DNA from: Longitalea arenae
Lineage (GTDB): Bacteria; Bacteroidota; Bacteroidia; Chitinophagales; Chitinophagaceae
Direction of reading: 5' to 3'
DNA length: 64,000 nt
Assembly: GCF_016924755.1 (NCBI RefSeq)
Contig: NZ_JAFFJX010000005.1
Span: 248,001-312,000, forward strand
Both the position numbers and the translations under genes were made by a program. Positions 53,258 through 61,347 of the stretch are shown piece by piece. The notes under the pieces were generated by a model that was not told the origin of the DNA, did not search any database, and saw nothing but the letters and a program-made list of their open reading frames with translations. Numbering within the stretch: the first letter of the stretch is position 1; each line of letters opens with the position of its first letter.

Positions 53258-55186
53258 TTAGTAAATAATAGTTGGTTTTATAAATACAACGCTCACTGTT
53301 TTACTGTTGACTCGGGTACGGCTGCTAAAAAGCCACTTCAGCACGGGTATCCTCGACAGAAACGGTATCCCTGACCCTTCATCGCTTTTCTCCGTTCTTT
53401 CAATACCTCCCAGCACTACCATTTCATCATTTCTCACCCTGATAATCGATTCGAATTTGCTGCTGGCAGAAGGGGGCGGCGCATTTTCCGATTCACTGGT
53501 CAGAAAATCAGAAATATCGATATCGATATTTAAAGTCACCTGTTCGTCTCCGGATACAAAAGGCTTTATGCCAATAGACATATTGGCTTCTATCGGAATA
53601 TACTGCTCAGTTACGATCGTATTGGGATTCAGCGAACCAACCGTGTTCTGGGTTTTTTGAACGTAATACCGGGTGCTTCCGATACTTAGTTTGGCATTGT
53701 GCCCATTCAACGTCGATAGCTTCGGGGTTTGCCGAAGGTTGATATTGCTGTTTCCTTCGAGTGCCTTCAATGAAATATAAAAATTAGGCGATACCCTGCC
53801 TATATTGAAGATATTGTTGAGACCAATCTGTTGAATGAAGCGGTTCACGCTGGCTGAACCCATGGTAAAATCAAGTCCACCGAGTAAGGTGCCGCCCGTT
53901 TTTATGGAATCTGCCACACCCATTTTGATCCCGGTCTCAATGGTTTTGCTCTTTCGCACATCCATTAAAATAACTTCTATCAAAACCATGGGAACGGTTC
54001 TGTCGAGGGCTTTTACAAATGCTTCAATTTCCTTGATCTGGGGTTGGGAGCCGCTTAGCAAAAAACTGTTTAACTCTTTGAATTCTTTTATGTCAACACC
54101 CTGCTTCAATTCCTGCGGAATTACCGCCAGCAGCGAGTCTACCGAACGGTACTTTAACTGGATCAGCTGATGCGCGCGCAAACCTTCATTTTGCCGGTCG
54201 CCGATCATATAAATGCCATTTGACACATTATAAGTGTATTTGGTTCCCTGTAAAACAAAAGTGAGCAACCTGTCGAACTCCATATGCTGTACATGCGCTG
54301 TTGTGTTGCCCTGCAATTCGGAATACACAAAATAGTTGATGCCTGCCTGTTCTGCTATTTGCTTGATAATGTCTTTTATGGGTGAATTGATAACGTTCAG
54401 GGAGATCAGCTGTTTGCCGGCGTTCTGTAAAATGTTGATGCTGCTGCTCGAATTGCCGGAATTGTTTACCGTTCTTACGGAAAAATTAGGATTCCCGATC
54501 GGGTTGGTTTTAGCGACAATCTCTTCATTCTGCTTCAGCGGTTCAAGAATGTAAACGTCGTCGTTGGTCTTATTTAATTTAAACCCGTTCGTAATAGCCA
54601 GTTTTTCCAGCGCGTTCTCCACTGGCAAACCCTGGATATACCCGGTTACTTTTTTATTATAGATCTCCGGTTGAACGATCACATTTTTGCCGGAAACCTG
54701 CGTGATCTTTTTGGCGACGCTTAACAACGTATCCTCGCGCAGATCCATCGTGAGCGCCTGGGTAAGTGTATTGAAATTAACAAGCAGCTCTTTGGGGGGC
54801 GGCGGCTGATTGGCCAGTGGATCTTTGTATGGGAAGATCGATATGATGCTCCCGGTAAAGGTGAAATCAAGATTGTATTCTTTGGCCAGGTACAGCAGCA
54901 CGGTCATTACTTTTTCATCTGAAAAATAACTGGTGATGCGCTGGTTGAGCGAAGGATCAATATTCAGGTTCAGACTGTGGGTGCTTGCCAGTCCACGTAA
55001 AAATTCTTTTAAGGTCCCGTTTGAAATAGAGGTTTCTACCGTTTGGTTAAGACCAGGTACGTTCGGCGAAAGATCGGTCAGCCTTTGTTGTATGGTTTGC
55101 AGGCGGGTGCTTTGCGCAAACAGCCCTTCGCTACAAAATAGAGATACGGTTAAAATGGTCAATACTGCTACAAATCTTTTGATCAC
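53258..55186 (-). CDS. gspD: Type II/IV secretin (GspD/PilQ-like)
   Basis: This is a 642-residue outer-membrane secretin. After a signal peptide (FVAVLTILTVSLFCSEGLFA) comes an STN-like N-domain (EFLRGLASTHSLNLNIDPS, KVMTVLLYLAKEYNLDFTF). N-domains with VAKKITQVSGKNVIVQPEIY and KDIIKQIAEQAGINYF follow. The secretin core shows PMVLIEVILMDVRKSKTIET, NINLRQTPKLSTLNGHNAKL, VVLGGIERTEKSDEG and the closing signature GIPFLSRIPVLKWLFSSRT. The layout is closest to PilQ/MshL-type secretins. It forms the outer-membrane channel; the other components of the machine are in the same operon. Confidence 0.93.
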   Translation of the reverse strand: MIKRFVAVLTILTVSLFCSEGLFAQSTRLQTIQQRLTDLSPNVPGLNQTVETSISNGTLKEFLRGLASTHSLNLNIDPSLNQRITSYFSDEKVMTVLLYLAKEYNLDFTFTGSIISIFPYKDPLANQPPPPKELLVNFNTLTQALTMDLREDTLLSVAKKITQVSGKNVIVQPEIYNKKVTGYIQGLPVENALEKLAITNGFKLNKTNDDVYILEPLKQNEEIVAKTNPIGNPNFSVRTVNNSGNSSSSINILQNAGKQLISLNVINSPIKDIIKQIAEQAGINYFVYSELQGNTTAHVQHMEFDRLLTFVLQGTKYTYNVSNGIYMIGDRQNEGLRAHQLIQLKYRSVDSLLAVIPQELKQGVDIKEFKELNSFLLSGSQPQIKEIEAFVKALDRTVPMVLIEVILMDVRKSKTIETGIKMGVADSIKTGGTLLGGLDFTMGSASVNRFIQQIGLNNIFNIGRVSPNFYISLKALEGNSNINLRQTPKLSTLNGHNAKLSIGSTRYYVQKTQNTVGSLNPNTIVTEQYIPIEANMSIGIKPFVSGDEQVTLNIDIDISDFLTSESENAPPPSASSKFESIIRVRNDEMVVLGGIERTEKSDEGSGIPFLSRIPVLKWLFSSRTRVNSKTVSVVFIKPTIIY

Positions 55187-55194
55187 AAACAGGG

Positions 55195-56619
55195 TTAATT
55201 TATTAGTAAGGAATAGATTTCATCTATACTCGTTTCACCGGCTTCCAGTAATTCAAACGCGTTTTCCGAAAGGCTTTTAATGCCCTTTGATTGTAACAGC
55301 GCGCTTACATTGTATTCGGTTGCTTTTATATGGCCTACAAGGTCTTCGTCGATCGGTATCACTTCGTATACCGCTTTACGTCCTTTATACCCGGTATTAA
55401 AACATTTATCGCAGCCCCCGGGTAAATAGTGCTCCTGTAATTTTCTATAGGGCGCAAATTTTCTCGGGAACAAAGTATCGTTAAAGGGCGCCTTCACTTT
55501 GCAGGAAGGGCATAATAGACGTACAAGGCGTTGCGCAATAGCTGAGTTCAATGTGCTTGCCAGCAGATAAGGAGCCACACCCATATCTACCAGCCTTGAT
55601 ATAATGCCCCAGGCCGAGTTGGTGTGAATGGTAGATAATACCAGGTGGCCGGTGAGGGCAAAACGTATGGCCATATTGGCGGTTTCCGTATCGCGGATCT
55701 CGCCGAGCATAATAATATCGGGGTCCTGGCGCAGGAAAGTTCGGAGGGATGTTGAGAACGTAAGGCCAATGCTCTCTTTTAACTGAACCTGGTTGATTCC
55801 TTCCAGCGTATACTCAATAGGGTCTTCGATGGTGGTAATATTGCGGGTGTCCTTGTTCAACAATTTCAGGGTGGCATACAGGGTGGTTGTTTTCCCTGAG
55901 CCTGTTGGTCCACTGATCAACAGGATCCCATTGGGACGCTTTATGCCATCCAAATAATTGTGCAGGTCGAATGGCGAGAATCCCAATGAATTGATGTCGA
56001 TATTGGTAGCATCGTTACTCAGTAAGCGCAGCACGATCTTTTCTCCATGCAGGGTGGGCAGAATGGAAACCCGGATATCGAATTTGAGGTTTTGGTGTGT
56101 ATAGAAAATACGTCCGTCCTGCGGCAGTCTTTTCTCTGCAATGTCGAGGTTGGCCGTAATTTTTATTTTATTGATGAGCGAAGGGTATTGCTTTTTATCG
56201 ATGAGATAGCGTTGAACCAGCATGCCGTCGATCCGTATTCTCACCCGGCATTTTTCTTCAAATATTTCTATATGTATGTCGCTGCTGCGTAAACTTTTTG
56301 CTTCGCCGATCAGGTGCATCAAAAAAGAATCGGCATCGCCATGATAATAGGCATTTTGCTGCCGGTCGTCCTGCTGTTCTTTCTTATAATAAGATTCAAG
56401 TAACTGTTGGATCGTTTCACTGTTTATTTTGTGCAGCGAAACTTTTTTTCCCATGAGTAATTCAAGCTCGTCAGCAAGGCTGGGGTAGCTGGTGGCTTCG
56501 TCGGTATAAAACTGCAGCGCTCCGTTCATACTCTCCATGGGCACGATTCGGTAATGCCATGCCTGTTTAGTCGTGATCAGGGAAGCGGTTTGCTGGTTTA
56601 TTGTTATCGGTTCGTTCAT
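55195..56619 (-). CDS. gspE: Type II/IV secretion ATPase (GspE/PilB-like)
   Basis: This is a 474-residue hexameric secretion ATPase that powers pseudopilus assembly. The start at 56619 gives a 4-base ATGA overlap with the peptidase gene; a longer frame from 56646 is possible. A short N-domain precedes the T2SSE core: Asp box (RSSDIHIEIFEEKCRVRIRI), Walker A GPTGSGKTT near 236, Asp/Walker B DPDIIMLGEIRDTETA near 297, His box LSTIHTNSAWGIISRL, and the tetra-Cys zinc motif CPSC near 369 with CDKC near 401. It is shorter than typical GspE/PilB because the N1 domain is missing. Its partners flank it. Confidence 0.95.
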   Translation of the reverse strand: MNEPITINQQTASLITTKQAWHYRIVPMESMNGALQFYTDEATSYPSLADELELLMGKKVSLHKINSETIQQLLESYYKKEQQDDRQQNAYYHGDADSFLMHLIGEAKSLRSSDIHIEIFEEKCRVRIRIDGMLVQRYLIDKKQYPSLINKIKITANLDIAEKRLPQDGRIFYTHQNLKFDIRVSILPTLHGEKIVLRLLSNDATNIDINSLGFSPFDLHNYLDGIKRPNGILLISGPTGSGKTTTLYATLKLLNKDTRNITTIEDPIEYTLEGINQVQLKESIGLTFSTSLRTFLRQDPDIIMLGEIRDTETANMAIRFALTGHLVLSTIHTNSAWGIISRLVDMGVAPYLLASTLNSAIAQRLVRLLCPSCKVKAPFNDTLFPRKFAPYRKLQEHYLPGGCDKCFNTGYKGRKAVYEVIPIDEDLVGHIKATEYNVSALLQSKGIKSLSENAFELLEAGETSIDEIYSLLIN

Positions 56620-57152
56620 GTGTACAATAGATAGTTCAGGATCCAATCATCTTTGGTAAGCCCGTTATTCGTTACCTGTAAAAAGGCGATATATACTATT
56701 AAAAAAATAGCCATCCAACCGGCGAGCGGTACGGTAGCAGCCAATGCATTTGTTTTAAAGACCTTATTGAACAACCAATGAAAGCTGATGGCAAAGAGCA
56801 AACTGCTGCAATAAAACAACAGGAAGTTGAAGGGCGAGAAAAAGAAGCAGGCGGCTAACAAGAATAAAAGATCACCCAGGCCTATTTTCCCGTTGATCAG
56901 TTTTGACGTGACATCCCTGTTCTTCAGGCTGAAATAAAGTTTAAGCAGAACAAATTGCAAAAGCACAAATACGCTATTAATAAAAATGTAGGCCAGTGTT
57001 TCTTTCCAGGAGCCGGTTTGAAGATGGGAGTTTATAAAGCCCAGGACGGCAGTCAGGGGAAATAAATACCACAATACAGACCGGGATGAAAGATCCTGGT
57101 AAAAGACCAATCCGGCTGGTATCAGCAGTATTAAAAAGAGGAACCAGTGCAT
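56616..57152 (-). CDS. Short prepilin peptidase (A24, no methylase domain)
   Basis: This is a 178-residue polytopic aspartic peptidase. It has about six hydrophobic segments and both catalytic aspartates: Asp20 in FYQDLSSR and Asp94 in GKIGLGDLLFL (GxGD). It is much shorter than PilD/GspO because the zinc-binding N-methyltransferase domain is missing, as in archaeal FlaK/TadV-like enzymes. It lies 5 bases after the GspG gene and overlaps the GspE gene by 4. Confidence 0.86.
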   Translation of the reverse strand: MHWFLFLILLIPAGLVFYQDLSSRSVLWYLFPLTAVLGFINSHLQTGSWKETLAYIFINSVFVLLQFVLLKLYFSLKNRDVTSKLINGKIGLGDLLFLLAACFFFSPFNFLLFYCSSLLFAISFHWLFNKVFKTNALAATVPLAGWMAIFLIVYIAFLQVTNNGLTKDDWILNYLLYT

Positions 57153-57157
57153 AAAAC

Positions 57158-57583
57158 TTAATCAGGCGTTACTTCGGTTAAATTTTTATTGTTATCGATC
57201 TCCCAAACGTTAAATACACCATCACCGTCGAAATCTACCGTTGATACCGCACGAGCCCTGAACGTATTATTGGTGGCTTCAATGATGTCGATCTTGTAAT
57301 TCGCCTGGCCGCCCTGGCCTGTTAACTTTTGCTGCTCAAAAGCGATCTCGTTAAAGTCGCGCGAATAATTGGATTTTTCAAAAAAGAAGTTCTTTTCAAG
57401 CGTATAAATATGCTGTAATTGAATTTTGGCTTCTGTGCTTTTGGCCCTGGTGATCAAAGGCATTAAGTTAGGCAGGGCAAGTAATATGAGGATCCCTATG
57501 ATGATTAGTACGACTAGGACTTCCGTTAAGGTAAAAGCCGGAACTTTCCCTTTTAATGTTGGCTGGGGTTTGCAGTAGGTCAT
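57158..57583 (-). CDS. gspG: Major pseudopilin (GspG-like)
   Basis: This is a 141-residue pseudopilin. The ATG at 57583 (MTYCKPQPTLKG) is chosen over 57619 because it leaves a leader of usual length. The prepilin motif is KVPAFTLTEVLVVLIIIG: cut between Ala16 and Phe17 with Glu21 at +5, so the -1 residue is Ala and not Gly. The helix LPNLMPLITRAKSTEAKIQL leads to a globular C-terminal domain with DFDGDGVFNVWEID, which resembles the Ca-binding end of GspG. It opens the - operon, 119 bases from repeat array D. Confidence 0.88.
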   Translation of the reverse strand: MTYCKPQPTLKGKVPAFTLTEVLVVLIIIGILILLALPNLMPLITRAKSTEAKIQLQHIYTLEKNFFFEKSNYSRDFNEIAFEQQKLTGQGGQANYKIDIIEATNNTFRARAVSTVDFDGDGVFNVWEIDNNKNLTEVTPD

Positions 57584-57700
57584 TCCTGGATGATAATTAA
57601 AATCGCGACAAATTAACACATTTGATTGATTTAATATTCGCTTGAGCAGTCCATTCAGGCACCTATTTTCTCACATGCATTTGCTAGTTATTAGTCACTT

Positions 57701-57761
57701 ACACGCTTATTGGCAAAACTGCACGTTTATTGTCCAAAACTGCACGTTTATTGGAAAATCG
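57701..57761 (+). repeat. Direct-repeat array D (three units, 20/21-bp spacing)
   Basis: Units begin at 57702, 57722 and 57743: CACGCTTATTGGCAAAACT, CACGTTTATTGTCCAAAAC and CACGTTTATTGGAAAATCG. Unlike arrays A and B the units run away from the neighbouring operon (which is on -). It lies 119 bases upstream of the gspG start. Confidence 0.8.
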
Positions 57762-57900
57762 GCTATGTAAATTATTTGAAGGCTATGCGAAAATATTTTA
57801 TGAAAAAGCCAATCCATGTAATTGTCGCAACGTTCATACAGCAGCCTGCCTCCATCTCCACCATTTCTCCCGGTCTGCGCCGGGTCTGCGCTAAGGCGGC

Positions 57901-57971
57901 TTCGGGATTTCTTCGGGATATCCCAGCGAAAAGCGGGTGTTCCCATTGGGAAGACCCGAAGAAATCCCGAA
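57901..57971. repeat. Inverted repeat with 17-bp perfect arms
   Basis: TTCGGGATTTCTTCGGG at 57901-57917 and its exact inverse at 57955-57971 flank an inner hairpin (TCCCATTGGGA near 57940). It has the size of a small hairpin element. The gap 57584-58392 also holds array D, an A+T-rich stretch and, at about 58334-58366, a doubled TCAACTCGTCAACCAG. I see no gene in it. Confidence 0.75.
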
Positions 57972-58392
57972 GAAATAAGTGCTGTTTCATTGATAAACAT
58001 CCTAAATGCCCATACGAATTTTTGGCAACAGTGCTTCGATGACCCGCTGCTTATGCTGTAAAGTAGGGTGTTGATTATTAGGAGCAATGCAGTCCGTCCC
58101 GACCTAAAACGGCCTTTTTATACCTGTTGCGGCACAAAATGGCCCATGACGGCTCTAATATACCCTTTGCGGCTCCAGCTGAGTGTTGAACGCTTTTTTC
58201 CTGTTGGTTTGATGGTAGATTTGTGCGGACGAGCGTGATGATCACGTTCGATAACCGGTTAGCAGTTCTTTGAATGATGGGAATGGAAAAAATGCACTTC
58301 TGGGTGGCATACCTGTCAGGTCAGGACTGCTACTCGTCAACTCGTCAACCAGTCAACTCGTCAACCAGGAATATTTCCCTTTATCAACTTTA

Positions 58393-59565
58393 TCAACTGA
58401 TCAGTTTACCAACCGCAATCCGCTGTTCCTGGTTCAGCCTGCCGATCTTTTCTACCAAAGCTGCTGCCTGGTAAATGGCCCGGTGTTGATGCGCCGCCAT
58501 CCTTTGCTTATACGCTCCGTTTGTAAGCATGGTATTTACCGCCCTGGCGATTACAGATGGCGAGTTTGCCACGATCCCGGTCCCGCTTTGCGTCAGCCAG
58601 TCTTCCTGCGCTTTTTGCAGGGGCCGCATGCTTCTGCTCTTCAGCACGATCAGCGGTTTTTGCGTGATCAGCGCTTCGGAAATGGTCATGGCGCCGGCTT
58701 TGCCAATAACAAGATCGCTCAGTTGCAGGAAGAGCAAGGGCGTTTGGGGTAAATAGCTGTAAACAGCTACGGGGAAGGGAAGCTTTAGGGCGTTTATCCT
58801 GCCGAAGAGTTTTTTATGCTTACCGCAGAGAACGATCAGGTTCAGGTGCCGCTTTTCTTTGGCCAACGCGCGGATAATAGCCAGTATTTTGCGCGAGCCC
58901 TGTGCACCAAACGACAAAAGCGCTACCGGCCATTCGGAATTCAGTCCGATCGATCGCAATTGAAAAGCGCGGTCGGCCGGTACGGCTTCATAGGCGCTTT
59001 CATGAACGGGCATGCCGTCGATGCGAATACGGTATTGTTCCGGTATCCCGGCTTTGGCAGCCTGTTGCTGCAACTGCTCCGTTGCATTGAGATAGTACTG
59101 TTTTACTTTGGGCGTAAACCAGTAGCGGCTGCGCATTTCATGGAAGTTTACCGGTATGGTTATACATTGTACATGGGGATTCACTGCCATGGCGCTGCGA
59201 TACAAGACCGGGTTGAACAGCGGCGTCACAGAAATGACCACATCGGGATAAAAGGATCGCCAGAATGCGGCCATCTTGCGAATGCCATTGCGGCCAATAA
59301 GGTCATGCACCAACAAGGCGCCGTCAACCAGTCCGCGCAGGTCGAAGGAGCGGTCAGCTTTCAATTGCCAGTTAAAGTAATGGATACCGCTGCGAATGAT
59401 CTTTCCAAAGGCGGGAAAATGGTCGAATATTTCGGTAATGTTCACTAAACGTACGCGGCAGTGTGGTTGTTGTGCCTGCAATACCTGGTGTAAGGCGGTA
59501 GCGGCAGCATGGGAGCCGGAGGCGGCCTCTGAATACACAATGGCCAGGTTACGGGTGGTTTTCAT
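58393..59565 (-). CDS. GT28/MGDG-synthase-like glycosyltransferase
   Basis: This is a 390-residue cytoplasmic glycosyltransferase of the monogalactosyldiacylglycerol synthase/MurG-like group. The start MKTTRN at 59565 is used; MQVESMKT at 59580 is possible. The N-terminal acceptor domain has IVYSEAASGSHAAATALHQV, with the Gly-x-Gly/Ala-His pattern of the MGDG-synthase N-domain, and IISGS-like spacing. The C-terminal donor domain shows LLSFGAQGSRKILAIIRALA and SDLVIGKAGAMTISEALITQ (the UDP-sugar-binding GK/G-G-x-T-x-x-E-A motif). The product and the lipid acceptor are unknown. It is ~200 bases downstream of the LytTR gene. Confidence 0.85.
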   Translation of the reverse strand: MKTTRNLAIVYSEAASGSHAAATALHQVLQAQQPHCRVRLVNITEIFDHFPAFGKIIRSGIHYFNWQLKADRSFDLRGLVDGALLVHDLIGRNGIRKMAAFWRSFYPDVVISVTPLFNPVLYRSAMAVNPHVQCITIPVNFHEMRSRYWFTPKVKQYYLNATEQLQQQAAKAGIPEQYRIRIDGMPVHESAYEAVPADRAFQLRSIGLNSEWPVALLSFGAQGSRKILAIIRALAKEKRHLNLIVLCGKHKKLFGRINALKLPFPVAVYSYLPQTPLLFLQLSDLVIGKAGAMTISEALITQKPLIVLKSRSMRPLQKAQEDWLTQSGTGIVANSPSVIARAVNTMLTNGAYKQRMAAHQHRAIYQAAALVEKIGRLNQEQRIAVGKLIS

Positions 59566-59764
59566 ACTTTCAACTTGCATACAAGGGATATTGGTACTGG
59601 ATTGACAATAAAAATAGCAATTATACCATCGTATGCAAGCTTTTGCCGCAAAATATTACAGGCGGCCTCAACGATGTCACGGTTCCAGACCATGGCCGGT
59701 TATACTTTGGCACAGGTGCCTGTACATCCCTGTCATGGTTACACCCGTGGCCGCTTAACCTTCA

Positions 59765-60529
59765 TCACAAATACCGGAAGCTTTTCAGAAAATCATCTTT
59801 ATAATTCCTGCCGATCGGGATCTGGTGCGCCCCAATAATGATCTCTTCCTCGTTAAAGCTGTCAATGTTCTTGATGTTCACAATAAATCCGCGATGCACC
59901 CGTACCAGGGCCGGGTGGTTGAATTTGTCGGCAATGTATTGCAGCGACACCCGCAATGCTATTTTCTTATTGGTGGTAACCAGCTTGATATAATTGTTAT
60001 CGCTTTCGGCAAAGAGCAGTTCATCGAGCGAGAACTTGTTGAAGCGGTAATTGTGTTTTACAAAAAAATAGTTATTGAAGAACAGCAGGGTCTCCCTGGC
60101 CTGATCTTCTTTTTCTGCAGCCGGGGGCGGTGGCTCCGTGGGTTTACCCAATACGGCGAAATTGTGAATGGCGATCTGGATGCTCGTATGCAAGCTGTCG
60201 TTATTGAACGGTTTTACCAGGTAAGCCGATGGATTGACGGCTTTGGCGCGGTTGATATATTCATTCTGGGAAAAAGCGGTTAAAAAGATCAATGGAACTT
60301 CCTGGATCTTTTTTAGCGCAGCGGCGGTTTCTATGCCGTCTTTTTTACCTTTTATATTAATATCCATCAACACCAGGTCCGGTTTCTGTTCGGTGAAAAG
60401 AGCAATAGCATCGTCGCTGTTTGCGGCAATACCCGCCACCTCGTAGCCCTCTTTTTGCAGGCGCATCGAAAGGTCCAGCGCTACAATGGTCTCATCTTCC
60501 ACGATCAGGATCTTAACTTTTTCGTTCAT
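59765..60529 (-). CDS. LytTR-family response regulator
   Basis: This is a 254-residue regulator. Its receiver domain has acidic residues Glu11/Asp12, phospho-acceptor Asp56 in LVLMDINIKGKKDG, Thr in LIFLTAFSQNEY and Lys in AYLVKPF. After a Pro/Glu-rich linker the C-terminal LytTR domain carries SLDELLFAESDNNYIKLVTT and ALVRVHRGFIVNIKNIDSF. It overlaps the histidine kinase gene by 4 bases (ATGA). It lies about 2 kb from repeat array D, whose ~21-bp direct-repeat spacing fits a LytTR operator, though the link is only suggestive. Confidence 0.94.
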   Translation of the reverse strand: MNEKVKILIVEDETIVALDLSMRLQKEGYEVAGIAANSDDAIALFTEQKPDLVLMDINIKGKKDGIETAAALKKIQEVPLIFLTAFSQNEYINRAKAVNPSAYLVKPFNNDSLHTSIQIAIHNFAVLGKPTEPPPPAAEKEDQARETLLFFNNYFFVKHNYRFNKFSLDELLFAESDNNYIKLVTTNKKIALRVSLQYIADKFNHPALVRVHRGFIVNIKNIDSFNEEEIIIGAHQIPIGRNYKDDFLKSFRYL

Positions 60530-61347
60530 GCTTGTACAGGTTTAAGCGGAAATGTAAATGTAAATACAGCACCGGCATCACAGTTCAGCTGCAAAGTTCC
60601 GTCCAGTTGCTGGGTGAGCGAAAGTATTAACTGCCGGCCGAAGGAAGCAGATAACCGCCAGCTTTTCTCCGTAAGTTCCCGGCCATTATCGGCGATGGTC
60701 AATTGCAGTTTACCGGCTTTTTCCAGTAAGGAAATATGTAATGCAGGTTCGCTTACCTCTTTGTAAGCGTATTTAAATGCATTTGTCACCACTTCGTTGA
60801 GGATAAGTCCTACAGGAATCGCCATATCGGCTTCCAGTTCCTGTACGCTTATGTTTAATTGCAGGTGGAAGTTGTGGGTTTTATAGCCATAGGCGTACAT
60901 CAGGTTCTCCGATAATGCTGCAATGAACTCACCGATATTCACCCGGCTGCTTGTTTTCGTTTGATACAGTTTCTGGTGGATCAGGCTCATGGCTTCTATC
61001 CGGTGCTGACCTTCCATCAGCGCTTTTTGCGCCTGGGGATCTTCTATTTTGGCGCTTTGCAAATTCAGCAGGCTGCTCACGATCTGCAGGTTGTTCTTAA
61101 CGCGGTGGTGCAGCTCTTTCATCAGGTAGTTGAGGTGGCCTTCCTGCTTTTTGATCTTCTTATTCTGCTGCCATACCCAAAACAACAAGGCCAGAAAGAT
61201 CGCGGAAGCGCTCAGGGAGATGAACAATAATTTTTTGCGCAGGCGGTTTTGCTGATCCAGGTCTTTTATCTGGGCGTCTTTTTTACCGGTTTCATAACGG
61301 GCATCCAACTCCTGGGCATGGCCGCTGATGATCTCATCATCCCGCAT
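60526..61347 (-). CDS. Sensor histidine kinase (HisKA_2/HATPase) half of a frameshift-split TPR kinase
   Basis: This is a 273-residue frame with a membrane helix (KLLFISLSASAIFLALLFWV, residues 39-58), a short coil and a HisKA_2-type kinase box ELHHRVKNNLQIVSSLLNLQ (His80/81). The HATPase shows GLILNEVVTNAFKYAYKE and TIADNGRE. In related proteins a TPR sensor precedes the helix in one chain, and here the TPR frame upstream overlaps this one by 82 bases. The ATG at 61347 lies at the 3' edge of a run of seven A, at the frame change. It either uses a coupled internal start or is joined to the TPR part by a -1 shift; a broken gene is also possible. Confidence 0.85.
   Translation of the reverse strand: MRDDEIISGHAQELDARYETGKKDAQIKDLDQQNRLRKKLLFISLSASAIFLALLFWVWQQNKKIKKQEGHLNYLMKELHHRVKNNLQIVSSLLNLQSAKIEDPQAQKALMEGQHRIEAMSLIHQKLYQTKTSSRVNIGEFIAALSENLMYAYGYKTHNFHLQLNISVQELEADMAIPVGLILNEVVTNAFKYAYKEVSEPALHISLLEKAGKLQLTIADNGRELTEKSWRLSASFGRQLILSLTQQLDGTLQLNCDAGAVFTFTFPLKPVQA

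Noticed and set aside
23005-57761. Repeat arrays as CRISPR
   Set aside because: Units of 20-21 bases follow one another with no unique spacers, there are only two or three units, and no cas gene is in the window.
57707-58087. Several frames on both strands in the spacer
   Set aside because: They owe their length to the inverted repeat 57901-57971 and the array; translated sequence has no family character and no plausible start.
58816-59448. 210-codon + frame opposite the glycosyltransferase
   Set aside because: The - frame has clear GT28 motifs; this is a shadow.
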